DNA of 64,000 nt from CAVZYN01 sp963779515. GTDB taxonomy: Bacteria > Pseudomonadota > Alphaproteobacteria > Rhizobiales > Hyphomicrobiaceae. A program made the position numbers and the translations under genes. Below are positions 27,535 through 36,909 of the stretch, piece after piece. Positions within the stretch are counted from its first letter, which is position 1. Every line of letters begins with the position of its first letter. Under the pieces are notes generated by a model. The model made no database searches and had not been told where the DNA came from. It saw nothing but the letters and a program-made list of their open reading frames with translations. The stretch covers positions 620,001 to 684,000 of the forward strand of contig CAVZYN010000018.1 of NCBI GenBank assembly GCA_963779515.1, given 5' to 3'.

Positions 27535-29331
27535 ATGTTGCCCGGTGATGATGCACGCCAGGGAGAGCTGAAGGCGATCTCTGCTCCAGGGCATCGGCAA
27601 AACGCAGCAATTCTTGCGGCTGATGTCGTCGGCTACGTCCGCCTGATGGAGGTTGACGAAACCGGCATACACGAACGTCTGATGCAACTTCGGTCCGCGG
27701 TTCTTGAGCCCGAAATCAAGAGCCACGGAGGGCGTATCGTAAAGCATACGGGTGATGGGTTCATGGCGATGTTTGAGACAGCAGCGGCCGCGCTCCACTC
27801 CGCAAAAGCGATGCAAGGTGCGATTTTTGCCCGCGAGTTATCCATTGCCGCTGATCGGCGCATCGCCTTCAGAATGGGGCTCAACGTTTCGGACGTGATC
27901 GTCGAAGCTGAGGATGTTTATGGCGATGGCGTGAACATCGCCGCGCGCTTGCAAACTCATGCCGAGCCCGGCGGAATCGTCATTTCAGAAATCGTCACAC
28001 AACAGGCTGGAAGTCTGCTGGATTTGGAATCCGTCGATCTCGGCCAGATGCACCTGCGCAATCACGCAAATCCCGTGCGTGTCTTGAGCTTGCGGCTGCC
28101 GGGCGCGGCAGTCGCCGCGTATGGCGATGCCACGCCTGGCCAGGATGCGCGTCCCTCGATTGCAGTCCTGCCGTTTCGCAAACTCGCGACGACCGACGGT
28201 TATTTTGCCGATGGCTTTGTCGACAACATCATTCATGCCCTCGCAGGATTGAAAGAATTGTTCGTCATCTCGCGTGGATCGACGCTGGGCTATCGGGGCG
28301 CCTCGATCGACGCCCGGGCGATCGGCCGGGAACTCGGTGTTCGATATGTGCTCCATGGCAGCGTCCAAAGGTCCGGTGGTCGGATTCGGGTGACGACCGA
28401 ACTCAGCGATGCCGAAACTGGGGAGGTCATTCGGCCTGATCACTACGATGGGGACATCAGCGATATCTTCGCCTTCCAGGATCGCATCGCGGAGGAGGTC
28501 GCCAAGACGATTGCGCCGCGCGTGCGCGATCGCGAGTTGAAGCGAGCGTTGAGAAAACACCCGCAGAACATGACCGCTTACGACCTCGTACTGGAAGCGC
28601 TCGAACCGCTCTACCGGTTGGACTACGCATCCTTTGCGCGGGCTCGCGGGCTCCTGCAGCGAGCGATGACAACCGATCCAAATTATGCGCCGGCATATTC
28701 CTATGCCGCCTATTGGCATATTTTTCGGATTGGTCAGGAATGGTCGACGGACTTCAAATCCGATGTATCCGAAGCCGCTCGCCTCTCGGAAGCTGCGATC
28801 GCCTGTGATGGCAATGACGCGACGGCCTTGGCGATCTATGGCTACGTGCAAGGATATCTCAAGAAAGACTTCAATGAGGCGCTCAGATACCTCAATCGAG
28901 CGATTGCCACGAGCCCGAGCTGTTCCACGGCTTACACCTTCAGCGGCGCAACATTCTGTTTCCTGGGCGATGGGCCAACATCGGTTCGGCACGCGATCGA
29001 GGGCCTCCGTATTTCACCTCTGGATACGCACGTTTCGTTCGCCGAGCACATTTTGGCGCAAGCGTACTACGTCAACGGCAAGCTTGACGATGCGATCGCA
29101 TGGGCCATTCGCGCCGACAAGCACAACGCTCGATTGACGTCTAATCTTCGAACGCTGATTGCCAGTTATGCCGCGACGGACCGTCTCGAGGAAGCGCGCG
29201 CCCTGGTGCGGCGCCACGCGGAAATCGTTCCTGCATTCCGGGTGTCGGCCTGGGCCGCGCGAACTCCCATGCAGGGTGCGATACGAAGCAACAGAATTAA
29301 GGAACTCCTTGCGGCTGGAATGCCGGACTGA
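27535..29331 (+). CDS. Class III adenylate/guanylate cyclase with C-terminal TPR repeats
   Basis: A 598-residue protein. The N-terminal cyclase domain (about residues 20-190) keeps the metal-binding aspartates in ILAADVVGY and KHTGDGFMAMF and the transition-state Asn/Arg pair in DGVNIAARL, so it looks active. A middle part (about 205-340) resembles the TolB-like/FlgO-like region of this family (SIAVLPFRKL ... VRYVLHGSVQRSGGRIRV). The C-terminal part (about 350-590) has TPR-like helices (AYSYAAYWHIF, ALRYLNRAIATSP). No membrane segment is seen. ATG 27535 is used; GTG 27514 is an in-frame alternative. It is divergent from the Crp/Fnr gene. Confidence 0.9.
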   Translation: MLPGDDARQGELKAISAPGHRQNAAILAADVVGYVRLMEVDETGIHERLMQLRSAVLEPEIKSHGGRIVKHTGDGFMAMFETAAAALHSAKAMQGAIFARELSIAADRRIAFRMGLNVSDVIVEAEDVYGDGVNIAARLQTHAEPGGIVISEIVTQQAGSLLDLESVDLGQMHLRNHANPVRVLSLRLPGAAVAAYGDATPGQDARPSIAVLPFRKLATTDGYFADGFVDNIIHALAGLKELFVISRGSTLGYRGASIDARAIGRELGVRYVLHGSVQRSGGRIRVTTELSDAETGEVIRPDHYDGDISDIFAFQDRIAEEVAKTIAPRVRDRELKRALRKHPQNMTAYDLVLEALEPLYRLDYASFARARGLLQRAMTTDPNYAPAYSYAAYWHIFRIGQEWSTDFKSDVSEAARLSEAAIACDGNDATALAIYGYVQGYLKKDFNEALRYLNRAIATSPSCSTAYTFSGATFCFLGDGPTSVRHAIEGLRISPLDTHVSFAEHILAQAYYVNGKLDDAIAWAIRADKHNARLTSNLRTLIASYAATDRLEEARALVRRHAEIVPAFRVSAWAARTPMQGAIRSNRIKELLAAGMPD

Positions 29332-29381
29332 GCAGGCGCATCGATCCCCTCACTTTGTCGATCAAACCAGGAGTATCTGCG

Positions 29382-30236
29382 ATGGCTGGAAATGCAGGCG
29401 ATGCAGGTGACGCAGGCGATGCTGGAGACGCAGGCGATGCCGGTGATGTTGGCAAGGTTGGCGGCAGCGGCACCTGGACCTTCGCGGATCGCGTCGATCT
29501 CCCGTTCATAACCGAGCCGGGGGTCGCCCAGCAAATCTTACCACGCACGCAGTTCGGTGACCGGAACTGGGCGACGAGTTGGGCTGCTTGGCTGACGCTT
29601 GACGATTTCACGCGGACAAATTGGCGAACGAGGATCACAGTCGCGCCTTACAACCCGGCGTATACGGCGGGCGAAATTGAACAACTGCAGACGATGGTGC
29701 TCGACGAGCGGCCCGACGCGCTGGGTGAGATCTTCACGCAGGCCGACGAGTTCATGAGCTACTTCCTGCAGCTCGCCGGCGGGGATGCCGGATCGCATCC
29801 AGCGACGATGCGCATGCTGACAATGTCTAATCTGGTCGCGACACTCGTATCCATGCATTTCAAGTGTGCTCACAATCGCCCGCGCCCATCCCAACTCTGC
29901 CCCGCACTCCTGCCGCCGCTCCAAGTGCCCGGCCACGCCTCCTATCCGAGCGGGCATGCGACCCAAGCACATCTCTTCGCGCTCTGCCTCAAGGCCCTTC
30001 AGCCCACAACCGCGATGCAAACGAGCTTGGGCACGGTGCTCGATGCGCTCGCGCGCCGCATCGCCCGCAATCGCGAGATCGCCGGGCTGCACTACCCGAG
30101 CGATAGCGCTGCCGGCGCCGCCTTGGCGCAGCAGATCTTCACGGTCTTGACGGACGAAACCACGATGCCTCATGCGCCCAATCAGCCGTCGAGGTTCAAG
30201 GCCACCGTGGATGCGGCGAAAGTCGAGTGGGCCTGA
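29382..30236 (+). CDS. PAP2-superfamily / vanadium haloperoxidase-like protein
   Basis: A 284-residue protein with the three phosphatase-superfamily motifs: a Lys/Arg-Pro motif (KCAHNRPRPSQ), the PSGH motif (SYPSGHATQAH) and the final R...H..D motif (RNREIAGLHYPSDSAAG). These bind phosphate or vanadate. The N-terminus has a run of GDA tripeptides encoded by nine-base repeats near 29399-29450. ATG 29382 is preferred over TTG 29355 because aggag lies eight bases before it. There is no signal peptide. It could be an acid phosphatase or a haloperoxidase-like enzyme; which cannot be told here. It is followed closely by the G1 peptidase gene. Confidence 0.8.
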   Translation: MAGNAGDAGDAGDAGDAGDAGDVGKVGGSGTWTFADRVDLPFITEPGVAQQILPRTQFGDRNWATSWAAWLTLDDFTRTNWRTRITVAPYNPAYTAGEIEQLQTMVLDERPDALGEIFTQADEFMSYFLQLAGGDAGSHPATMRMLTMSNLVATLVSMHFKCAHNRPRPSQLCPALLPPLQVPGHASYPSGHATQAHLFALCLKALQPTTAMQTSLGTVLDALARRIARNREIAGLHYPSDSAAGAALAQQIFTVLTDETTMPHAPNQPSRFKATVDAAKVEWA

Positions 30237-30269
30237 GCGCCGGGCATCGAGCAGGCAGGAGAGCGGCTC

Positions 30270-31347
30270 ATGATCAAAGGCTTGTACGAAGAATTCGTTG
30301 CCAACGTCACCAAGAGTGCGCAGTTTTATCCGCTGCCACCCGACGACTTTGATCCAATGACGGCGAGCGACCGACTGCTCGAATCCTTCGGCCTGCCGAT
30401 CCGGCCCGATCTCGAAACCGAACCTGAATTGTTCGAGTTCTGGAAGCTCAGTCTCGACCCAAAACCGACGTTTCTTATTCCAGCTTTTCCTCGAGATACG
30501 AGCTATGAGCCCCGATTTCTCAAGTATGCACAGAGCCTTGGCGCAACCACAAGGCCAACGCGTCGCCGCCGTGATCAATGGCTATGCGCATCGCGAGAAA
30601 AGCCTGAACTGGTCCGGGGCCTTCATCACGCCAAAGCGTCCGCAGCGGTTCTTCCATGTGACGGGCTCGTGGGTGGTTCCGGAGCCGTCCGTTCCTGCCG
30701 TGTTGCCGGGCGGAAACATTACCGGCACGGACGAGTTTCGCGCCTCGACGTGGATCGGGCTCGATGGCCATCGCACCTATCCGAATTCCTCATTGCCCCA
30801 GATCGGCACCAGTCAGCATGTGAAGATCGTCAACGGGCAGCCCGTGGTCGAGACGGCCGCGTGGTGGCAGTGGTGGGTCAAGGATCGTCCCGCGCACGGT
30901 TTCCCGGTCGAAATCCTGAATTTTCCCGTCGCGGTTGGCGATCGCATCCTGGCGAGCCTCACAGTGCAATCGACCGGAGATGTCCTCTTCAACATCAAGA
31001 ACCAGCGGACGAAACTGCTCGCGGTCTTCCTTGTGATCGCACCGCCGAACATCGTTCCGCTGGGATCGACCGCGGAGTGGATCCACGAGCGGCCGACCGA
31101 AGTCGGCAGCCGCCGGATGTATCCGATGCCGCGCTGCACCGACGTGCAGTTCAGGCATTGCCTGGCCCGTTCCGCCGCAGCCTACGCGATGCCGGCAACG
31201 ACACAACGACTGAAGCAAAATGCCCGCATGATCAGAATGTACCAAACGTTCGATGCGCCACATCGATCCGCCGCCATCTCACTTGCAAAGAAGCTGAGCA
31301 ACACATCCGTCTTGATCTCTTACAAGGAAGCTGGCGCCGGCGTCTGA
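30270..31347 (+). CDS. G1 (eqolisin)-type glutamic peptidase, probable frameshift near the N-terminus
   Basis: The C-terminal part (30505-31347) has the eqolisin layout: NWSGAFI, VTGSWVVPEP, ASTWIGLDGH, a Gln in LPQIGTSQHV, AWWQWW and the catalytic-Glu segment STAEWIHERPT. Family members are acid-active glutamic endopeptidases. An ATG at 30270 with a good ribosome site (caggaga) opens a different frame that reads MIKGLYEEFVANVTKS and continues to about 30500. Joining this to the peptidase domain requires one extra base somewhere in 30480-30580; I could not place it exactly. If the first part is not joined, translation would start at ATG 30505 without a good ribosome site. No signal peptide is seen. 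Confidence 0.75.
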
Positions 31348-31357
31348 CTGCGCCCCC

Positions 31358-32308
31358 CTACCTCGCCGCCGCCACCTTCGCCTGCGCCCCACTCCGCTTC
31401 GCCAAGCCCACCCCCGCCACGTGCCCGTGCAGCGCGTCGCCCGGAATGCCGATCCTCAGCACCTCGCGGATCGCCAGCAGCTTGGCGAGATCGATCCCCG
31501 TCTTCAGCCCCATCTCGTGCAGCATCCAAACCAGATCCTCGGTGCACACATTCCCCGACGCGCCCGGCGCAAACGGACACCCGCCGAGCCCCGCCAGCGA
31601 CGCATCGAACGACCTCACATCGACATCCAGCGCCGCCACCACATTCGCGAGGCCCTGACCGCGCGTGTTGTGGAAGTGCGCGCCGCCGACCTTGTCGGCG
31701 CCGATCGCGCGCCGCGCCGCCGGGAACAGCCGCTTCACCTGCGCCGGATTGCCGACACCAACCGTATCCGACAGCGTCACCTGATCCGCGCCCGCCGCCA
31801 CCACGCGCTCCGCCAGCGCCAGCACATCCTTCTCCGGCACATCGCCCTCGAGCGAGCAGCCGAACGACGTCGCGAGTCCGATCTCGATCTTCGGACGCTG
31901 CCCCGCCGGCAGCGCATCCGCCAGTGCCCGAACCTTCTTCAACTCTTCGATCGACTGGTCATGCGTCTTGCGGATGTTCGCCGCGTTGTGCGACCGCGAC
32001 ACCGAGATCGGCATCGACAGCTGCTGCGCGCCGGCCGCGAGCGCGTTCTCCGCCCCGCGCGCGTTCGGCACCAGCGTCGCGACCGTCAAGCCCGCGAGCG
32101 TGCGCGCATACCGCGTCACCTCCGCCGCGTCCGCCATCCCCGGCACCACGCTCGGCGGCACGAACGAGCACACCTCGATCTCGGTGATGCCGGCCGCGAA
32201 CGCCTCGCGGATCCAGCGCGTCTTCAAATCCGTCGCCAGCACGCCCTTGGCCATTTGCAGCCCGTCGCGCAACCCCACTTCCACCACCTGGATATCGACC
32301 ATGCGCAT
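31358..32308 (-). CDS. Hydroxymethylglutaryl-CoA lyase-like enzyme
   Basis: A 316-residue TIM-barrel enzyme of the HMGL-like family. VEVGLRDGLQ (about residues 8-17) carries the metal-binding Asp and catalytic Arg. HFHNTRGQG carries the metal-binding His pair, and GLGGCPFAPGASGNVCTEDL has the catalytic Cys and the C-terminal family signature. It would cleave HMG-CoA or a related 3-hydroxyacyl-CoA. ATG 32308 is used with ggag just upstream. It is divergent from a CaiB-type CoA-transferase 87 bases away; the two could act on the same acid (CoA transfer, then cleavage). Confidence 0.9.
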   Translation of the reverse strand: MRMVDIQVVEVGLRDGLQMAKGVLATDLKTRWIREAFAAGITEIEVCSFVPPSVVPGMADAAEVTRYARTLAGLTVATLVPNARGAENALAAGAQQLSMPISVSRSHNAANIRKTHDQSIEELKKVRALADALPAGQRPKIEIGLATSFGCSLEGDVPEKDVLALAERVVAAGADQVTLSDTVGVGNPAQVKRLFPAARRAIGADKVGGAHFHNTRGQGLANVVAALDVDVRSFDASLAGLGGCPFAPGASGNVCTEDLVWMLHEMGLKTGIDLAKLLAIREVLRIGIPGDALHGHVAGVGLAKRSGAQAKVAAAR

Positions 32309-32395
32309 ACGTGCTCCGCTTTGATTTAGCCCGGTGTTCGGTGCAAAATCGGGCGACCCGCCGACCAAGTCAAGCCGCCCCGGAGCACGCCCGTC

Positions 32396-33559
32396 ATGCC
32401 ACCCGCCCCAACCGCCGCGCCGCTCCCGTTGGAGGGCATCCGCGTGATCGAGTTTTGCCACATGGTGGCGGGCCCCTCCGCCGGCCTGATCCTCGCCGAT
32501 CTCGGCGCCGACGTGATCAAGGTCGAGCCCGCGCCCGGCGGCGACAAGACCCGCACGCTGACGGGCGGCGGTGTCGGCTTTTTCGCGGTGATGAACCGCA
32601 ACAAGCGCTCGATCCTGCTCGATCTCAAATCCGCAGCCGGCCTCGCCGATGCCAAGGCGCTGATCGCCGGCGCCGACGTGGTGCTCGAAAACTTCCGCCC
32701 CGGTGCCATGGCAAAACTTGGCCTCGGCCCCGAGCAACTGACCGCCGCAAACCCGCGCCTGGTCTATTGCTCCGTCAAAGGCTTCCTCTCCGGCCCCTAC
32801 GAGCACCGCGTCGCCCTCGACGAAGTCGTGCAGATGATGGCGGGCCTCGCCTACATGACCGGCCTGCCCGGCAAGCCGCTGCGCGCGGGCTCCTCGGTGA
32901 TCGACATCATGGGCGGCATGTTCGCGGTCATCGCGATTCAAGCCGCATTGCGTGAACGCGAATCCACCGCCCGCGGCCAGATCGTCACCAGCGCGCTGTT
33001 TGAAACCTGCGTCATGCTGATGGCCCAGCACATGATGCAATCCACCATGACCGGCAAGCCGACGCCGCCCATGTCCGTGCGCCAGCCCGCTTGGGGCATC
33101 TACGACATCTTCGCGTGCAAGGACGGCCAGCTCTTCCTCGGCGTCGTCACCGACACGCAATGGAAAGTCTTCTGCGACGGCTTCCACCTGGGCGATCTTG
33201 CATCCGACGCCCGCCTCGCCACCAACAACGCCCGCTGCGCCGAGCGCCCCTGGCTGATCCCGCGCCTCAACGAACTGACCAAATCGTTGTCGCGCGCGGA
33301 TCTCATCGAAAAGGCCGCGGCCCTCGGCCTGCCTTACGCGCCCATCGCCACGCCTGAGGACATGTTCGCCGATCCCCATCTCCTCGCCTCCGGCGGATTG
33401 CTGGATCTGACGCTCCCCGATGGCCGCACGACGCGCACGCCCGCGCTGCCGATCGAACTCGCCGGCCGCCGCCTAAAGGTCCGTCGCGGCCTGCCGAAGG
33501 TCGGTGAACACACCACAGAAGTGCTGGCCGAACTCAATGCACGAAGGACGAAGTCATGA
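32396..33559 (+). CDS. CaiB/BaiF family III CoA-transferase
   Basis: A 387-residue CoA-transferase. It begins with LEGIRVIEFCHMVAGPSAG and continues with ADLGADVIKVEPAPGGDKTR, the classic N-terminal family pattern. The catalytic Asp is probably in ALDEVVQMMAGLAYMTG. Family members move CoA between organic acids. Its stop overlaps the next ATG (atga), so it is coupled to the aldo/keto reductase. The acid substrate is not known. Confidence 0.92.
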   Translation: MPPAPTAAPLPLEGIRVIEFCHMVAGPSAGLILADLGADVIKVEPAPGGDKTRTLTGGGVGFFAVMNRNKRSILLDLKSAAGLADAKALIAGADVVLENFRPGAMAKLGLGPEQLTAANPRLVYCSVKGFLSGPYEHRVALDEVVQMMAGLAYMTGLPGKPLRAGSSVIDIMGGMFAVIAIQAALRERESTARGQIVTSALFETCVMLMAQHMMQSTMTGKPTPPMSVRQPAWGIYDIFACKDGQLFLGVVTDTQWKVFCDGFHLGDLASDARLATNNARCAERPWLIPRLNELTKSLSRADLIEKAAALGLPYAPIATPEDMFADPHLLASGGLLDLTLPDGRTTRTPALPIELAGRRLKVRRGLPKVGEHTTEVLAELNARRTKS

Positions 33560-34594
33560 CCGATCTTCCGGTTCGCGCGTTCACGACGCGCAGCGGCCGT
33601 CTCTTGAAGTTCACCCGCTTCGGCCTCGGCACCGCGCCGCTCGGCAATCTCTATGAGGCCATTCCCGAAGCCGGCGCCGAGGCAACCTTCGCCGCCGCCT
33701 GGGACGCCGGCGTCCGCTATTATGATACCGCGCCGCTCTACGGCATGGGTCTCGCCGAAGCCCGCGTCAATCATGCGCTGCGCGAGCGCCCGCGCCACGA
33801 ATATCTGCTGTCGACCAAGATCGGCCGCATCCTGAAACGCTGCCGGCCCGAAGACGTCAAGCCGCGCACTCGCTATTTCGCGGCTCCGGCGCGCGAGATC
33901 GTCTCCGACTACAGCTACGACGGCGTCATGCGCTCGTTCGAGGCCTCCCTCGAACGCCTCGGCGCCGATCGCATCGACGTCCTCTACATCCACGACATCG
34001 ACGCCATCACGCACGGCTCGGCCGAGGCGTCGGAGGCCCATATCCGCGCGCTGCTGTCGACCGGCATGAAAGCGCTCGACGAACTGCGCCGCTCCGGCGT
34101 CGTCGGCGCCATCGGCACCGGCCTCAACGTCTGGCAGGTCGCCGAACGCCTCGTCCGCGAAGCCGATCTCGACATGGTGCTCTTGGCCGGCCGATACACG
34201 CTGCTCGAGCAGGAGGCGCTGCAATCGTTCCTGCCGCTCTGCGTTGCCCGCGGCGTCGGCGTCGTTGTCGGCGGTGCGCTCAACTCCGGCATTCTCGCCG
34301 GCGGCCGCACCTACAACTACAACGCCGCCCCGCCCGAGATCGTCGCGCGCGTCCAAGCCCTCGACGCCGTCTGCAAAAAACACGGCGTCGCGCTCCCTGA
34401 TGCCGCGCTACAGTTTCCGTTGGCGCACCCGGCTGTCGTCGCTGTCGCCTTTGGCGCGGTCACGGCGGACGAGGTCCATCGCAACATCGCGAGCCTGTCG
34501 GCGGCGAGTTCCTGACGCGCTCTGGGCCGATCTCAAGGCGCAGAATCTCCTGCGCCGCGACGCGCCTGTCCCCGTCGAGATCATCTCATGCTGA
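33556..34594 (+). CDS. Aldo/keto reductase (aldose 1-dehydrogenase type), frameshift near the end
   Basis: An aldo/keto reductase of about 345 residues with the catalytic tetrad: Asp and Tyr in YYDTAPLYGMG, Lys in LLSTKIG, and His in DVLYIHDID. It resembles D-threo-aldose/L-fucose dehydrogenases. As read, the protein ends at 34515, but removing one extra g at 34503-34504 gives a normal tail (VPDALWADLKAQNLL) that ends at 34594. The ATG overlaps the upstream stop, and the corrected end overlaps the FucU-like gene. Together with that gene it suggests L-fucose or related sugar oxidation. Confidence 0.87.
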
Positions 34595-35028
34595 AAAACA
34601 TCGACCCGCTGCTGTCGCCCGATCTGCTCTCGGCGCTGCGCGCCATGGGCCACGGCGACGAACTCGTCATCGCCGACGCGAACTTTCCCGCCGCGTCGAC
34701 CGCCCAGCGTCTCATCCGCCTCGACGGCATCAGCGCCACCCGCGCCCTCGACGCCATCCTCTCCGTCCTGCCGCTCGATCACGCTGTCGCGCACGCAGCC
34801 TTCCGCATGGAAGTGATCGGCGATCCCACGGCCGAGCAGCCGATCTACGCCGAGTTCCGCCAGATTCTCGCGCGCCACGAGACCGGCAAAACCGCCACTC
34901 TCGGCGCCCTCGAACGCTTTGCCTTCTACAACCGCGCCAAGGCCGCCTACGCCATCGTCGCCACCGGCGAGCCCCGCCTCTACGGCAACATCCTCCTCAC
35001 CAAAGGCGTCATCCGCCCCGCTGCGTGA
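34588..35028 (+). CDS. RbsD/FucU-family sugar mutarotase
   Basis: A 146-residue protein of the RbsD/FucU family. The conserved GHGDELVIADANFP (about residues 22-35) has the family His and Asp, and the C-terminal part has AFYNRAKAAYAIVATGE. These enzymes interconvert sugar anomers, often of L-fucose or ribose. It overlaps the corrected end of the aldo/keto reductase gene. The length is normal for FucU-type members. Confidence 0.9.
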   Translation: MLKNIDPLLSPDLLSALRAMGHGDELVIADANFPAASTAQRLIRLDGISATRALDAILSVLPLDHAVAHAAFRMEVIGDPTAEQPIYAEFRQILARHETGKTATLGALERFAFYNRAKAAYAIVATGEPRLYGNILLTKGVIRPAA

Positions 35029-35057
35029 TGACAGCCGCTCCGCCTCCCGACTACCCC

Positions 35058-35531
35058 GCCTTTCTTCCTTCTCCCCTTGGGGAGAAGGTGCCCGAAGGGC
35101 GGATGAGGGGGCCTTCTCGATCGCAGCGAGAACCTACCCCGCCCCACCGAGATACAACTGCTTCACGATATCGTTCGACCTGAGATCCTCGACCGTCTTG
35201 CCCTCGAACGCCCGCCTGCCTTTCTTCCTTCTCCCCTTGGGGAGAAGGTGCCCGAAGGGCGGATGAGGGGGCCTTCTCGATCGCAGCGAGAACCTACCCC
35301 GCCCCACCCAAATACAACTGCTTCACGATATCGTTCGACCTGAGATCCTCGACCGTCTCGCCCTCGAACGCCCGCCTGCCTTTCTTCCTTCTCCCCTTGG
35401 GGAGAAGGTGCCCGAAGGGCGGATGAGGGGGCCTTCTCGATCGCAGCGAGAACCTACCCCGCCCCACCCAAATACAACTGCTTCACGATATCGTTCGACC
35501 TCAGATCCTCGACCGTCTTGCCCTCGAACGC
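35058..35531. repeat. 160-bp tandem triplication including the livF 3' end
   Basis: Three copies in direct order (about 35058-35217, 35218-35377, 35378-35531), period 160 bases, with only a few mismatches. Each unit holds a perfect hairpin ccttctccccttggggagaagg (at 35067, 35227 and 35387), the cggatgaggggg tail, and about 70 bases of the livF 3' coding end (QLYLGGAG plus the stop). The third copy is the real livF end. The units outside livF are non-coding remnants. They fill the 425-base gap between the FucU-like gene and livF (35029-35453). Confidence 0.95.
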
Positions 35532-36191
35532 GATCTCGCCGTGCACGATAATGTACCCACGATCCGCGATCCTGACCGCCTGATTGAAATTCTGCTCCGC
35601 CATCAGCACCGTCAGCCCAAACCTGTCCTTCAACTCGCCGATCTTCGTCACCGTCTGCGCCACCAGCAACGGCGACAACCCCACCGACGGCTCGTCCACC
35701 AGCAGCAGCTTCGGCGACGACATCAGCGCCCGCGCGATCGCCAGCATCTGCTGTTGCCCACCCGACATCGTCCCCGCCAATTGCCGGCGCCGCTCCGTCA
35801 AGATCGGAAACGCCTCATAGGCGAACGCGAGGTTGCCCGAAATTCCCGCCCGCGCCTCCGGCCGGAACGCGCCGAGCATCAAATTCTCTTCCACTGTCAG
35901 TTTCGGAAACAGCCGCCGCCCCTCCGGCACCAAGGCGACGCCGAGCCCGACGATCTGTTCCGTCGTCAGCTGCGTCAGCTCATGCGTGCGGCCGTCGATC
36001 TCGAGCGTGATCGAACCCGCGGTCGGCCGCACCAGCCCCATCAGACACTTCATCAGCGTGCTTTTGCCGTTGCCGTTGGTGCCGAGCAGCACGACCGTCT
36101 CGCCGGTCTTGACGTCGAGCGTCACGCCTTGCAGCGCCCGCACCGCGCCATAACCCGCGTCGACACCCGCGATTCTGAGATTAAGCGCCAA
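35454..36191 (-). CDS. livF: Branched-chain amino acid type ABC ATPase LivF
   Basis: A 245-residue ATPase with Walker A GTNGNGKST, signature MSGGQQQ, Walker B KLLLVDEP and switch-region MAEQNF. Family members drive uptake of branched-chain amino acids, amides or aromatic acids. The start is TTG at 36191; it is supported by ggagg six bases before it and overlaps the livG stop by about ten bases. The last part of the gene is the source of the 160-bp repeats downstream. It closes the cupin-livKHMGF operon. Confidence 0.92.
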   Translation of the reverse strand: MALNLRIAGVDAGYGAVRALQGVTLDVKTGETVVLLGTNGNGKSTLMKCLMGLVRPTAGSITLEIDGRTHELTQLTTEQIVGLGVALVPEGRRLFPKLTVEENLMLGAFRPEARAGISGNLAFAYEAFPILTERRRQLAGTMSGGQQQMLAIARALMSSPKLLLVDEPSVGLSPLLVAQTVTKIGELKDRFGLTVLMAEQNFNQAVRIADRGYIIVHGEIAFEGKTVEDLRSNDIVKQLYLGGAG

Positions 36192-36909
36192 GATACGCCT
36201 CCTGGACGCGTTTATCCTTCATCACATCCTTCGGCTCGCCTTGCGCGATGATCCGGCCGGCGTCGAGACACATCACGCGGCCCGAAAATTTCATCACCGC
36301 ATGCATAATGTGTTCGATCATGATGATCGTGATACCCTCGCCGTTGAGCTTGAACAGGAGAGCGAGCACCTCGTCGATCTCCGACCCCGACAGCCCCGCC
36401 ATCGCTTCATCCGAGATCAGCAGCTTCGGCCGCGCCGCCATCGCCCGCGCCAGTTCCATCTTGCGCAGTTCCACCTGCGACAGCTGGCTCGAAAGCACAT
36501 TCGCCTTGGCACCGAGCCCCATCTTGTCGATGATCGCCATCACTTCAGCCGTCGACTGCGTGATGTTGTGGCCGTGTCCTGTCACTCCAAAATCGAGCGC
36601 CACCAGCAAATTCTCGACCACTGTCATGCTCTTGAACGGCCGCGGTATCTGGAAGCTGCGCGCAATGCCGCGCCGTGTCCGGATATAGGCTGGCAGCCCC
36701 GCGATGTCCTCGCCGTTGAACCTTATCGACCCCGTGTCGTTTCGAAGCGATCCAGAAACACAATTGATCAGCGTCGTCTTGCCCGATCCGTTCGGCCCGA
36801 TCAGCCCGAACCGCTCGCCCGGCATGATCTCGAACGAGACGCTTTCGAGCGCGGTGAATCCGCCGAAGCGCTTGGTCACGTTTTCGACGCGAAGCAGCGG
36901 CGCGCTCAT
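36181..36909 (-). CDS. livG: Branched-chain amino acid type ABC ATPase LivG
   Basis: A 242-residue ATPase. Walker A is GPNGSGKTT and the Walker B segment is KLLISDEAMAGL. The signature is unusual: LSQVELRKMELARAMA stands where most family members have LSGGQ or LSYGQ. ATG 36909 overlaps the livM stop as ATGA. A longer upstream reading would run through livM and is rejected. It is the partner of LivF. Confidence 0.9.
   Translation of the reverse strand: MSAPLLRVENVTKRFGGFTALESVSFEIMPGERFGLIGPNGSGKTTLINCVSGSLRNDTGSIRFNGEDIAGLPAYIRTRRGIARSFQIPRPFKSMTVVENLLVALDFGVTGHGHNITQSTAEVMAIIDKMGLGAKANVLSSQLSQVELRKMELARAMAARPKLLISDEAMAGLSGSEIDEVLALLFKLNGEGITIIMIEHIMHAVMKFSGRVMCLDAGRIIAQGEPKDVMKDKRVQEAYLGA

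Noticed and set aside
30270..31658. A single 462-codon product covering the G1 peptidase region
   Set aside because: After about 30500 this frame is Arg-rich and without motifs, while the +1 frame has the complete G1 peptidase domain.
35058..35531. The 160-bp repeats as a CRISPR array
   Set aside because: The units are direct copies without unique spacers, contain part of livF and are much longer than CRISPR repeats; no cas gene is present.
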